14,936 nucleotides of DNA from Deltaproteobacteria bacterium (GTDB taxonomy: Bacteria > Desulfobacterota > DSM-4660 > Desulfatiglandales > HGW-15), in contig JAFGDF010000155.1 of the NCBI GenBank assembly GCA_016932235.1, positions 1 to 14,936 on the forward strand, read 5' to 3'. Position numbers and translations under genes: made by a program. Below the pieces are notes generated by a model. The model was not told the DNA's origin, searched no databases, and worked only from the letters and a program-made list of their open reading frames with translations. Position 1 is the stretch's first letter; every line of letters begins with the position of its first letter. Below are positions 1 through 8,924 of this stretch, in pieces.

Positions 1-336
1 ACCTTTTATACACAGTTCCGACTCCAGCCTGTGGGAAAGCACATAATCCGCGTATGCAGGGGAACGGCATGCCACGTAAGGGGATCCGGCCGGATATTGA
101 AGCATGTCCAAACACAGCTCCGTGTGAACACGGGAGAGACAACCAGGGATCGCCTTTTCACGCTTGAGACCGTCGCATGCTTCGGCTCCTGCGCCCTGGC
201 CCCGGTCGTGGTCGTCGATGATGAGGTGTACGGGCGTATGAACACATCAAAGGTTCAAAGGATTCTGGAGGATATAAAGGCGAAAGAAGGGAAATTCATG
301 CTAAATAATCCGGTTCAAAAGAGTTTAGGAGGATAA
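1..336 (+). CDS. NuoE-like [2Fe-2S] subunit of a formate dehydrogenase/NAD(P) oxidoreductase complex (5' end missing)
   Basis: Thioredoxin-like [2Fe-2S] ferredoxin subunit of the NuoE/HndA family, which passes electrons between the NuoF-type flavin subunit and the rest of the complex in the cytoplasm. The four cluster cysteines are visible in the family pattern: VCRGTAC (Cys-x4-Cys) and, about 40 residues on, ACFGSC (Cys-x3-Cys). A GTG at 31 could be mistaken for the start, but the frame is open to base 1 and the preceding residues (TFYTQFRLQP) match the usual NuoE text before the first cluster motif. The gene is therefore cut by the left edge and its N-terminal helical part is missing. It ends one base before the NuoF-GltD gene, so the two are translationally linked. 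The family is clear; the partner assignment is inferred from the operon. Confidence 0.9.
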   Translation, partial: TFYTQFRLQPVGKHIIRVCRGTACHVRGSGRILKHVQTQLRVNTGETTRDRLFTLETVACFGSCALAPVVVVDDEVYGRMNTSKVQRILEDIKAKEGKFMLNNPVQKSLGG

Positions 337-337
337 G

Positions 338-3300
338 ATGGATTACGCGTCCATAAAAGCCGATGCCGACAGGCAATATAAATCGTTTCAAAATTTATTA
401 CAGCCTGTTATCCAGATCGGGATGGGGACCTGCGGCAGGGCTGCCGGAGCGGAAAAGGTTCTTGCCGCCGTTGAAAAGTGCCTTAAGCGAATGCAGATCC
501 TGGGGAGGGTGATGCATGTGGGTTGCATAGGAATGTGCTATATAGAGCCGATCATGGCCGTTAAAAAACCGGGGCGACCCTTTATCTACTACGGGGACCT
601 CACACCGGAAAGAACAGAGCTAATCCTTGAAAGCTATCTTCTTAATGATGACCCTCTTGCCGGTCTGGCCACATGCACCTATGGTGAAGAACCGGTAGCC
701 GGGATCCCGCGCTTCTCAGAACTTCCAATGATAAAACCCCAGGTGCGGATCGCACTTCGCAACTGCGGATTGATCGATCCGGAAAACATTCAACATTACA
801 TAGCCCATGGCGGATATGAAGGTCTCAATAAAGCGCTCCACATGGAACCCGAAGCCGTTGTTCGTGAGATAAAGGACTCCGGGCTTAGAGGCAGGGGCGG
901 GGCCGGTTTTCCCACCGGTATTAAGTGGGAGTTCGCCGGAACGGCTTCGGGCAAAGAGAAGTATTTCATATGCAATGCGGATGAAGGAGACCCTGGAGCC
1001 TTTATGGACCGTTCCCTGCTGGAAGGTGACCCCCATTCGGTCCTGGAAGGCATGCTCATCGGTGCTTACGCGATAGGAGCCACCTCCGGCTATATCTATG
1101 TTCGGGCTGAATATCCTCTGGCCATTCAGCGTCTTAAGACGGCCATGAAACAGATGGAAGAAAAGGGTCTGCTCGGCAACAATATTTTGGAGAGCCCTTT
1201 TAGTTTTCACATAAAAATCAAGGAGGGGGCAGGCGCATTTGTCTGTGGTGAAGAGACCGCCATGATGGCATCCATCGAAGGAAATCGAGGTATGCCCCGC
1301 CCTCGCCCACCTTTCCCCGCCCAATCAGGTCTCCATGGAATGCCCACTAACATCAATAACGTGGAGACCCTGAGCAATGTATCGGCCATCCTGGCAAAAG
1401 GAGCAGAATGGTATGCGGGTTTCGGAACTGAAAAAAGCAGGGGAACGAAAAATTTTTCCCTGGCAGGCAATGTGAACCGAACAGGCCTCATAGAGGTCCC
1501 CATGGGAATCAAACTTGGGGAAATCATCTTTGATATAGGAGGCGGCGCGCCCAATGGGAAAAAGATAAAGGCGGTCCAGACCGGGGGACCGTCAGGGGGC
1601 TGTATACCAATAAGTCTGATGGACCTGCCTGTCGATTATGATTCCCTTGCCGAGGCCGGTTCCATAATGGGTTCCGGCGGAATGGTGGTTATGGATGAGG
1701 ATACCTGCATGGTCGACATGGCCCGGTACTTTCTGCGGTTCACCCAATCGGAGTCATGCGGAAAATGTATGCCCTGTCGACTCGGAACAAAACAGATGCT
1801 GGATATCCTGGAGGATATATGCGGGGGACGGGGAAAGCCTGAAGATCTGGAACTCCTTAACAGACTGGGCAATGCTATCAGGAAAGGTGCCCTCTGCGGA
1901 CTGGGCCAGACCGCTCCAAACCCTGTACAGACCACTATGCGTTATTTTTATTCGGAGTATGAGGCCCATATCAACGAGAAGCGATGCCCAGCAGTTGCCT
2001 GCGCAGATCTTTTTACGGCCCCGTGCCGGCATGCATGCCCAATCGGGATGGATATCCCCGCCTATATCGCCCTGGTTCGTCAGGGCCGGCTGGATGACGC
2101 CTATAAGGTCCTGTTACGCACCAACCCCTTCCCTTCCGTTTGCGGGAGAGTGTGTAACCATCCATGCCAATCCAAATGCAGGAGAGGCGCTCTTGATGAA
2201 CCCGTTGCGATCAAGAATCTTAAACGATATATAACAGATCACGGAAACGCTCCGATAAAAATAGATATTTTAACCTCACGAGACAGGAATATCGCGATCA
2301 TAGGAGCGGGACCGGCAGGCCTCACCGCAGCCCGGGATCTCCGTATATCCGGTTATGAGGTGACCGTTTATGAAGCTCTTCCGGAGGCCGGAGGCATGCT
2401 ACGGTATGGTATCCCGGAATACAGGCTCCCCAAGGAGATCCTCAAGAAAGAGATTAAAGCGATTTTGGACCTTGGAATCAAATTCTATCCGGGGAGTAGA
2501 ATAGGCATGGATATCCCATGGACAATGGTCCTGGATCAATATGATGCCGTATTTCTGGCCATCGGGGCACAACGTAGCGCAAAAATGGGAATCAAGGGAG
2601 AGGACTTAAAAGGCGTTCAGGGCGCCCTGGAATTTTTAAGGCAGGTCAATATATCCCATGATTATCCTGTAAAGGACCGCGTGGCCGTGGTGGGCGGAGG
2701 AAATTCAGCAATCGACGCCGCCCGTACGGCAAGGAGACTGGGAGCCAGCGATGTTCATATCCTTTATCGAAGGGAAATCAAGAATATGCCGGCGGAGGAA
2801 TCGGAGATTCGTGGTGCTGAAGAGGAAGGAATCAATATTCATTCACTGATTTCCCCAATAGAAATAAAAGGTCCCGGTGGTATCGTGGAAGAGATCATCT
2901 GTCAGCGCATGGAACTCGGTGATTTTGACTCAAGCGGCCGCAGGCGTCCGGTTCCTGTTTACCGCGATGGCCTTTCCCTGAAGGCGGATCAGGTACTGAT
3001 GGCCATAGGACAAGAAATCGAACTGCCTTTCAGAGGAGGTCCTAATACAACCCTGCAACTATCGGAAAAGGGCCTTATCATGGTTAGGAAAGGGACATAT
3101 TCCAGCACCAGCGTTCCAAAGATATTTGTGGGCGGAGATGCGGCAACCGGTCCTGCGACGGTGGTCCTGGCCATCGCGGCCGGCCACAGAGCCGCCGGCG
3201 AGATACATAAGTTCCTCTCAGGCGACACTGAAGAGATAGCGCATATTCCGACCGGGGAAGAGGAGATCAGTATTCCAATGGAACTGGACGAGGAAGTCAT

Positions 3301-3487
3301 GGAACAGCCTCAGGAAAAGATGCCTTTGCTGTCCATGAAGGATCGCATCAATGGATTCTCAGAGGTGGAGAGGGGGTACAGCGCTGAGCAGGCATTAAGG
3401 GAATCGTGCCGGTGTCTGCGATGTGATATCCAGATTGAAGATGATATCGAGGAGTCAGCAGTGCCGGATATTGCTTCCTCAAGGTGA
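338..3487 (+). CDS. NuoF-GltD fusion: NADH-binding flavoprotein joined to a glutamate-synthase-beta-like NAD(P)H/FAD module
   Basis: A 1049-residue cytoplasmic flavoprotein made of two electron-input modules. Residues 20-110 are a thioredoxin-like [2Fe-2S] domain (Cys32, Cys63, Cys67). Residues 135-540 are NuoF: the FMN loop GLRGRGGAGFPTG (182-194), NADEGDPGAF (213-222), the CGEET segment (303-307), an SLBB-like part, and the [4Fe-4S] ligands Cys474, 477, 480 and 520. Residues 550-615 form a GltD-type double [4Fe-4S] domain (Cys550, 555, 563, 567, 602, 606, 610, 614). Then come a FAD Rossmann motif GAGPAG (656-661), an NAD(P) Rossmann motif GGGNSA (786-791) and the closing GGDAATG (932-938). 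An acidic linker and a C-terminal CRCLRC follow. The ATG has AGGAGG 5 nt upstream (327-332). NuoF normally ends near residue 540 and GltD stands alone, so the fusion is the notable point. Likely role: FMN site for NAD(H), FAD site for NAD(P)H, possibly flavin-based bifurcation as in Nfn/Stn transhydrogenases. Nucleotide specificity cannot be read with certainty. Confidence 0.93.
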   Translation: MDYASIKADADRQYKSFQNLLQPVIQIGMGTCGRAAGAEKVLAAVEKCLKRMQILGRVMHVGCIGMCYIEPIMAVKKPGRPFIYYGDLTPERTELILESYLLNDDPLAGLATCTYGEEPVAGIPRFSELPMIKPQVRIALRNCGLIDPENIQHYIAHGGYEGLNKALHMEPEAVVREIKDSGLRGRGGAGFPTGIKWEFAGTASGKEKYFICNADEGDPGAFMDRSLLEGDPHSVLEGMLIGAYAIGATSGYIYVRAEYPLAIQRLKTAMKQMEEKGLLGNNILESPFSFHIKIKEGAGAFVCGEETAMMASIEGNRGMPRPRPPFPAQSGLHGMPTNINNVETLSNVSAILAKGAEWYAGFGTEKSRGTKNFSLAGNVNRTGLIEVPMGIKLGEIIFDIGGGAPNGKKIKAVQTGGPSGGCIPISLMDLPVDYDSLAEAGSIMGSGGMVVMDEDTCMVDMARYFLRFTQSESCGKCMPCRLGTKQMLDILEDICGGRGKPEDLELLNRLGNAIRKGALCGLGQTAPNPVQTTMRYFYSEYEAHINEKRCPAVACADLFTAPCRHACPIGMDIPAYIALVRQGRLDDAYKVLLRTNPFPSVCGRVCNHPCQSKCRRGALDEPVAIKNLKRYITDHGNAPIKIDILTSRDRNIAIIGAGPAGLTAARDLRISGYEVTVYEALPEAGGMLRYGIPEYRLPKEILKKEIKAILDLGIKFYPGSRIGMDIPWTMVLDQYDAVFLAIGAQRSAKMGIKGEDLKGVQGALEFLRQVNISHDYPVKDRVAVVGGGNSAIDAARTARRLGASDVHILYRREIKNMPAEESEIRGAEEEGINIHSLISPIEIKGPGGIVEEIICQRMELGDFDSSGRRRPVPVYRDGLSLKADQVLMAIGQEIELPFRGGPNTTLQLSEKGLIMVRKGTYSSTSVPKIFVGGDAATGPATVVLAIAAGHRAAGEIHKFLSGDTEEIAHIPTGEEEISIPMELDEEVMEQPQEKMPLLSMKDRINGFSEVERGYSAEQALRESCRCLRCDIQIEDDIEESAVPDIASSR

Positions 3488-3510
3488 CACATGGAAAAGG
3501 AGGAAAAACA

Positions 3511-6432
3511 GTGAAAGCAGTCAATCTAACCATAAATAACCGGAAGGTCATTGCATCCGAAGGAATGACGGTTCTCGAAGCTGCCCTACAGGCTGGGATC
3601 TACATACCTCACCTTTGCTACGATCCGGACCTTCATCCCTATGGCGCATGCCGGCTCTGTATCGTGGAGATCGATGGCATGCGCGGATTCCCCACCTCCT
3701 GCACAACAGCCGTCCAGGAAGGCATGGTTGTCCGTACCGAGACAGAAGAGATACAGAACGTCCGGAGAACGATTGTCGAAATGGCTATTGCCGATCATCC
3801 TTACGAATGCCTTGTCTGTGACAAGAGCGATACATGCGATCTTTTAAAAGTGGCACGGTACGTGGGTCTCAACAAAAAACAAATGGAGGGACTACGCCCC
3901 GGCCTGCTCTCGCGGCCCATGGATACATCCAACCCCGCCTTTGATTATGATCCTAATAAATGCATCCTTTGCGGAAAGTGTGTCAGGGTCTGCCAAGAGA
4001 TCGTTGGACTGGGAGCGATTGATTTTGCCTTTCGGGGCTACAACACCCGTATCAGTCCCTTTGCAGGCATACCCTGGGCACAGTCTGTCTGCCAGAGTTG
4101 CGGGGAGTGTGTGGAACGCTGTCCTACCGGCGCATTGATACCCAAGAACGTCATTGTTCCGGAAAAAGAGATCGAGACAACATGCCCTTACTGTGGAGTG
4201 GGCTGCTCAATCCTGTTAGGTATTCGTGCGGGTAAGATCGTGCGGGTCCGGGGCAATGAGAAGAGTCCTGTTAATCAGGGCGGCCTATGTGTAAAGGGCC
4301 GTTATGGACTGGATTTTGTCCATCATCCGGATCGCCTCACACGACCGCTGATTCGAAGAGAAGGAATCCCGAAAGATACGGAACTAAATGACATGTCTGA
4401 AATTTTTCGTGAGGCGGACTGGGATGAGGCCATGGACCTTGTGGCAAAAGGTATAGGAGGAAGTCTGGACAGGTATGGTCCTAATGCTACTGGAGTGCTA
4501 AGCTCCGCCAAATGCACCAATGAGGACAATTATGTCACCCAGAAATTTGCCAGGGCCGTACTGGGCACCAACAACGTGGATCATTGTGCCCGGCTCTGTC
4601 ATGCCTCTACGGTTGCGGCGGCACTGGCAGCCTTTGGTGACGGCGCCATGAGCAATTCGATCGAAGACATAGAACACGCGGAAGTCCTTTTTGTAATAGG
4701 ATCAAACACAACGGAATGCCATCCCATTATTGGGAGGAGGATTAAACGCGCTCTATCCGGAAATAACGCCAGATTGATTGTTGCGGATCCCCGTGCAATT
4801 GAATTAAGCGAGATGGCCGAGGTCCATTTAAATCATCTGCCCGGAACGGATGTGGCGCTCCTGAACGGCATTATGCGCGTTATTTTAAAAGAAGACCTTT
4901 ATGATAAAGCATTTATCAATGATCGTTGCGAGGATTTTGATCCTTTTATGAAATCCCTGGAAACCTATACCCCGGAGATGGTGGAAGGGATCACTTCCGT
5001 GCCTCGCGATAAAATCTGTCAGGCCGCCAGGCTTTTTGGCCGGGCAAAGAGCGCCATTGTGCTTTACGGCATGGGTATCACCCAGCACACAACCGGAACG
5101 GATAATGTCAAATCTATCGCGAATCTGCTGATGTTAACCGGAAATTTGGGCAGGCAGGGAACAGGTTTCAGTCCGTTGCGGGGACAGAATAATGTTCAGG
5201 GAGCCTGTGATATGGGGGCTCTTCCCAATATCTATCCCGGATACCAGCGGGTGGATAATCCTGAAGCAAGGGCCAAATTTCAGGAGGCCTGGGGTTGTGA
5301 ACTGAATCCAAAACCAGGACTCACCATGATAGAGATGTTTCTGGAAGCAGAGAGGGGGGGGCTCCGTGCCCTGTATGTTGTCGGAGAAAATCCCATGTTG
5401 AGTGAGGCGGATCTGAAGCACGCCAGAGAAGCCCTTGGCAAGTTGGATTTTCTGGTTGTCCAGGATATTTTTCTGACAGAAACGGCAATACTGGCTGACG
5501 TGGTATTGCCGGCAGCCGCCTTTGCTGAAAAAGACGGGACCTTCACAAACACTGAGCGTCGTGTTCAAACCGTTCGTAAAGCCATTGAGCCGCCCGGTGA
5601 GGCCGTGCCGGACTGGAAGATTATTTCAGATGTTTCCTGTCGCCTCGGTTACCCCATGACCTACGCATCAAGCGTCGAGATCCTGGATGAGATCTCACGA
5701 CTCACGCCCATTTACGGCGGGATATCGAAAGATCGTTTATCGGCCGGCGGCCTTCAATGGCCCTGCTGGGATAAGGGGCATCCAGGGACCCGAACTCTGC
5801 ATGAAGGCCGGTTTACCCGTGGGCGGGGGAAATTTCATGTAGTCATTGATACTCCACCCGCGGAACTCCCATCCAGGGAATATCCCATGCTCCTGACCAC
5901 GGGCAGAATACTTGAGCATTGGCATACAGGTAGCATGAGCCATCGATCCCGTGTCCTTGAAGCCCTGGCTCCTGAAAGCAGCGTGGAAATAAGTCCTGTA
6001 GACGCTGCCCGGCTGGGCATAGAAGAAGGGGATATAATATCCTTGACTTCCAGAAGAGGTAAACTCAGGACAAAAGCGAAACATTCAAAAAGGATTAAAC
6101 CGGGGCTGGCATTCATGCCGTTCCATTGGCGGGACGCGCCGGCGAATCTTTTAACAAATCCGGCAGTGGATCCTCTTGCAAAGATTCCCGAGTATAAGGT
6201 TTCCTCGGTCAAGGCGATCCTTGATGTCCTGGAAAGGGCGACAGAGGATAATGCCTTCCTCTCGGCATTGGCAAATAATCCCACGGGGGCATTGAAATCC
6301 TATGACCTCACTTCGGAGCATAGGGCGGCACTGGCGGCAGGCGATATCGAATCGATAGAGAAATGGATCGGGCCACTGGATAAACGCATTCAGGATTGGA
6401 TGAGAGCCCGTCTTATTAAAGAGAACCTGTAA
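3511..6432 (+). CDS. fdhF: Formate dehydrogenase alpha subunit, molybdopterin/FeS, Cys-type active site
   Basis: Catalytic subunit for reversible formate oxidation to CO2 at a Mo- or W-bis-pterin site; 973 residues from the chosen start. The NuoG-like front carries a [2Fe-2S] set (Cys36, 47, 50, 64), a His-Cys [4Fe-4S] set (His96, Cys100, 103, 109) and two ferredoxin clusters (Cys151/154/157/161 and 194/197/200/204). The oxidoreductase domain starts with CPYCGVGC (225-232) plus Cys260 and the conserved Lys262. The active-site loop RLCHAS places Cys363 where E. coli FdhF has selenocysteine, followed by His364. A pterin-dinucleotide domain follows, then a tail of about 68 residues. The GTG at 3511 is preferred because AGGAGG (3498-3503) lies 7 nt upstream. 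A GTG at 3484 overlaps the previous stop but has no ribosome binding site. Position after the NuoF-GltD gene points to a soluble NAD(P)-linked enzyme. There is no export signal. The alternative name fdhA is equally suitable. Confidence 0.93.
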   Translation: MKAVNLTINNRKVIASEGMTVLEAALQAGIYIPHLCYDPDLHPYGACRLCIVEIDGMRGFPTSCTTAVQEGMVVRTETEEIQNVRRTIVEMAIADHPYECLVCDKSDTCDLLKVARYVGLNKKQMEGLRPGLLSRPMDTSNPAFDYDPNKCILCGKCVRVCQEIVGLGAIDFAFRGYNTRISPFAGIPWAQSVCQSCGECVERCPTGALIPKNVIVPEKEIETTCPYCGVGCSILLGIRAGKIVRVRGNEKSPVNQGGLCVKGRYGLDFVHHPDRLTRPLIRREGIPKDTELNDMSEIFREADWDEAMDLVAKGIGGSLDRYGPNATGVLSSAKCTNEDNYVTQKFARAVLGTNNVDHCARLCHASTVAAALAAFGDGAMSNSIEDIEHAEVLFVIGSNTTECHPIIGRRIKRALSGNNARLIVADPRAIELSEMAEVHLNHLPGTDVALLNGIMRVILKEDLYDKAFINDRCEDFDPFMKSLETYTPEMVEGITSVPRDKICQAARLFGRAKSAIVLYGMGITQHTTGTDNVKSIANLLMLTGNLGRQGTGFSPLRGQNNVQGACDMGALPNIYPGYQRVDNPEARAKFQEAWGCELNPKPGLTMIEMFLEAERGGLRALYVVGENPMLSEADLKHAREALGKLDFLVVQDIFLTETAILADVVLPAAAFAEKDGTFTNTERRVQTVRKAIEPPGEAVPDWKIISDVSCRLGYPMTYASSVEILDEISRLTPIYGGISKDRLSAGGLQWPCWDKGHPGTRTLHEGRFTRGRGKFHVVIDTPPAELPSREYPMLLTTGRILEHWHTGSMSHRSRVLEALAPESSVEISPVDAARLGIEEGDIISLTSRRGKLRTKAKHSKRIKPGLAFMPFHWRDAPANLLTNPAVDPLAKIPEYKVSSVKAILDVLERATEDNAFLSALANNPTGALKSYDLTSEHRAALAAGDIESIEKWIGPLDKRIQDWMRARLIKENL

Positions 6433-6448
6433 TAACCTGACAGTGTAT

Positions 6449-8152
6449 TTACTGCCCTTTGCGTTTTTTCATCTCCTCGGCGCGAAGATCCTTTCTCAAG
6501 ACCTTGCCGACGGAGCTCTTGGGAAGTTCCTTCCTGAATTCTATTTCCACGGGAAGTTTATAAGTGGCCAGCTTTGTCTTGCAATACTCCATTAATTCCT
6601 CAACACTGGCCTCCTCCCCCTGTTTGAGCACTACAAAGACCTTGATGGATTCTCCTCTGGTTTCGTGGGGAATGCCTATGGCGCAGGCGTCTTCAATTTT
6701 CGGATACTCATAGAACACCTCGTCAATCTCTCTGGGGTATACGTTTAAACCTCCGGAAAGTACCATGTCTTTCAGGCGGTCCACGATATAAAAATATCCA
6801 TCCTCGTCCATCCTGGCGATATCACCCGTATAAAGCCACCCGTTTCTCAGAACTTTTGCGGTTTCTTCGGGCATGTTCCAGTACCCTTTCATAACCTGGG
6901 GACCTTTTACTGTAAGCTCGCCTGTTTCTCCCACGGGCACTTCCCTGTCCTTATCTTCAATATCGACTATCCTGCATTCGGTATCCGGGACCGGCAGGCC
7001 GATGCTGCCCGGTTTTCGTTCCCCATCAAACGGATTAACATGTGTCACAGGGGAAGATTCCGTCATCCCGAACCCTTCTACTATTGTGGACCCGGTCTTT
7101 TCCTCAAATTTCTTCATGACCTCGATCGGCAGGGGTGCGCTCCCTGAAAAACAGCCCTTTATGCCGCGCATATCAATCGAATCGACTTTAGGATGATTAA
7201 GTATCCCGATAAACATGGTGGGCACAAGTGGAGCTAAAGTGGGACGATACTTTGTTATAGCCTCAACCAGCGGAGCGGGCTGGGGCTTGGGGATAAGGAT
7301 ATTTTCCCATGCCATGGCTATGCCGTAATTCATAGAGCAGGAAAGTCCGAATACGTGAAAAAACGGAAGAGCCCCGAAGTTTCTCTCTGATCCCCTTTTT
7401 TTCTTGAATCTGTGAAGCCATGTGATCAACTGCTGTACCTGTTTGCTAATATTGGCATGTGTAAGAATAACGCCTTTTGAGACACCTGTGGTGCCGCCCG
7501 TATATTGGAGCATGGCGATATCCTCAAAGGTTACCTCAATCTTTGGAGGATTGGGCCTGGACAGGGCGATAATTTCCTTCCATTTATAAACCTCCGGTGC
7601 ATAGTCTACACGGGCGGCAAGGCCTTTCTTTCTCCCCACGAGAGGAAAGAGCCATTTTACGGGGAAAGGCAGATAATCTCCGATTGAGCCGTAGATAATC
7701 TGTTTTATCAGGGTCTTCGACCTGAGTTCTATCATCCTTTTTGCCACCAGATCAATTGTGATGAGGACCTTTGCTCCCGAATCGTTAAATTGATATTCAA
7801 GCTCCTTATCGGAACTCAGGGGGTTGCCCATAACTGTCACGGCACCCAGCTTCAGGGTTGCATAATATGCCGCGACACAGTGGATTATATTAGGCAGAAG
7901 TATTGCAACCCTCTCTCCTTTCTTTAACCCGAAATCCGTCAGGCATGTGGCAAGGCGATCGACCATATCTTTCAGCCGGCCGTAGGAAATACGATATCCC
8001 TGAAATGTAAGCGCGGTATTATTAGGGAATTCCTCAGCAGCTTTCTCAAGATAATCAGGCATACAGATTTCTTCATAGTCGATATTTTCCGGCACACCCT
8101 CGTCATATTTTTTGACCCAGACCTTGTCAGAGTAGTGAATTTCATTTGCCAT
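6449..8152 (-). CDS. AMP-forming acyl-CoA ligase (long-chain fatty acid-CoA ligase-like)
   Basis: Member of the ANL adenylate-forming superfamily, which activates a carboxylic acid with ATP to an acyl-AMP and then to the CoA thioester. In the 567-residue protein the core motifs appear in order: the P-loop YTGGTTGVSKG (217-227), GFGMTES (360-366), YTGD (441-444), the hinge region around DRLKDMVLSGG (458-468), and the catalytic lysine in KSSVGKVLRKD (Lys550). Length and motifs fit fatty-acyl or aromatic-acid CoA ligases; the substrate cannot be read from the sequence. The ATG at 8152 has GGAGG 5 nt upstream. A longer open frame reaches 8242 but would overlap the neighbouring gene and lacks a ribosome binding site. 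It lies 37 nt behind the TIGR04076-like gene, probably in the same transcript, and converges on fdhF with only 16 nt between stops. In an anaerobe it would start beta-oxidation or degradation of an imported acid. Confidence 0.93.
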   Translation of the reverse strand: MANEIHYSDKVWVKKYDEGVPENIDYEEICMPDYLEKAAEEFPNNTALTFQGYRISYGRLKDMVDRLATCLTDFGLKKGERVAILLPNIIHCVAAYYATLKLGAVTVMGNPLSSDKELEYQFNDSGAKVLITIDLVAKRMIELRSKTLIKQIIYGSIGDYLPFPVKWLFPLVGRKKGLAARVDYAPEVYKWKEIIALSRPNPPKIEVTFEDIAMLQYTGGTTGVSKGVILTHANISKQVQQLITWLHRFKKKRGSERNFGALPFFHVFGLSCSMNYGIAMAWENILIPKPQPAPLVEAITKYRPTLAPLVPTMFIGILNHPKVDSIDMRGIKGCFSGSAPLPIEVMKKFEEKTGSTIVEGFGMTESSPVTHVNPFDGERKPGSIGLPVPDTECRIVDIEDKDREVPVGETGELTVKGPQVMKGYWNMPEETAKVLRNGWLYTGDIARMDEDGYFYIVDRLKDMVLSGGLNVYPREIDEVFYEYPKIEDACAIGIPHETRGESIKVFVVLKQGEEASVEELMEYCKTKLATYKLPVEIEFRKELPKSSVGKVLRKDLRAEEMKKRKGQ

Positions 8153-8189
8153 ACAATCCTCCGATAAAAATATAAAAAAGACTTCTATC

Positions 8190-8861
8190 CTACTTAGGCC
8201 TGCTCGGGGGCTCCTTGCCGGTTGCAGTAGCCCTTCCATCATGTATCTCGATATATCCCATATCAGTGAGGGCCTCTGATAATATTTGTAAAAGAACAGG
8301 TGTTAAGGGGGGTGAAATGTCATCCAACTCAAAATCCGTAAATCTTGAGAGGATCTCAGCCGTTTTAATTTCCGGCTCCGCCTCGATCTTTTCAAGTATG
8401 GATATGGATCTTCGGTAAAAGGGCAGACAATAATCACTATCGCTGAGATCTACGGCCTCACACCTGAACTGGGCCAGAGTGCGGGTATCAGTGCAGGCGA
8501 AACGGCCGCCCTTTACCTTTTCGGTCCTGGGCATTGTTGAAAACATGGTTTTCATATTCTCAGGAGCGTTTTCCGGCAGGGACTTCCTTGGATGGAATTC
8601 CTCACCGTCGTAGGCTTTCATATCAGGGTTCCTGACATCGAGACCCCTATATTTGTACATAATGTTTTCACCAAATCGATTTCCGGATAGATGGATGCCA
8701 TGTACGACAGGCATCATCGTAGCAAAGAGCCCCGGACATATCCGCCCGGTAAAATAGACACCATCATAGTAGAACTCATCCCCTATCTTATAGTTGAAGT
8801 GACAGGGAAAAAGTTCTTCATCACCGTCAAATGAGACTAACCTGCATCTTACCTTGAACAT
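8190..8861 (-). CDS. Conserved protein of unknown function, TIGR04076-like N-terminal domain
   Basis: A 223-residue soluble protein with no signal peptide or membrane segment. Residues 1-90 (KVRCRLVS, KIGDEF, an ICPGLFATMMP stretch, then HGIHLSG) resemble the small TIGR04076 family, whose function is unknown. I recognise this from the pattern only, so it is tentative. The middle has scattered cysteines (CTDTRT, FRCEAV, DYCLPF). Residues 150-215 look helical, with a short beta-like end (IEIHDGRATATGK), and could be a winged-helix fold. The ATG at 8861 has GGAGG 9 nt upstream (8871-8875), and a plausible promoter lies a further 20-60 nt up. It is the first gene of a likely operon with the acyl-CoA ligase, which hints at a role in use or sensing of that acid, but nothing in the sequence proves it. 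Confidence 0.75.
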   Translation of the reverse strand: MFKVRCRLVSFDGDEELFPCHFNYKIGDEFYYDGVYFTGRICPGLFATMMPVVHGIHLSGNRFGENIMYKYRGLDVRNPDMKAYDGEEFHPRKSLPENAPENMKTMFSTMPRTEKVKGGRFACTDTRTLAQFRCEAVDLSDSDYCLPFYRRSISILEKIEAEPEIKTAEILSRFTDFELDDISPPLTPVLLQILSEALTDMGYIEIHDGRATATGKEPPSRPK

Positions 8862-8895
8862 GGGTTGCCGCCTCCATTATTTTTTTCATAAAATG

Positions 8896-8924
8896 TGTAT
8901 ATAGATAAAATATTTTCTTGACAA
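8896..8924 (-). promoter_or_regulatory. Candidate sigma-70 promoter for the TIGR04076-like/acyl-CoA ligase operon
   Basis: On the minus strand, TTGTCA (8919-8924) and TATACA (8896-8901) are separated by exactly 17 nt. Transcription would start near 8889, leaving a leader of about 27 nt with GGAGG before the ATG at 8861. The -35 bases are shared with the oppositely directed promoter. Assignment is by consensus match and spacing only. Confidence 0.5.

Noticed and set aside
31..336. GTG at 31 as a true start of the NuoE-like gene
   Set aside because: The frame is open to base 1 and the residues before the GTG match NuoE, so the gene is cut by the window edge.
716..1324. 202-residue open frame on the minus strand
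   Set aside because: It lies wholly inside the NuoF part of the fusion gene and has no family-like features; it is a shadow frame.
3484..3510. GTG at 3484 as start of fdhF, overlapping the previous stop
   Set aside because: There is no ribosome binding site before it; AGGAGG is ideally placed for GTG 3511, which also starts at the family's usual first beta strand.
6441..6454. CAGT/ACTG inverted repeat between fdhF and the acyl-CoA ligase as a shared terminator
   Set aside because: Only four base pairs and no T-run; too weak to support.
8153..8242. 30-residue N-terminal extension of the acyl-CoA ligase
   Set aside because: It would overlap the TIGR04076-like gene and has no ribosome binding site, while GGAGG sits 5 nt before the ATG at 8152.
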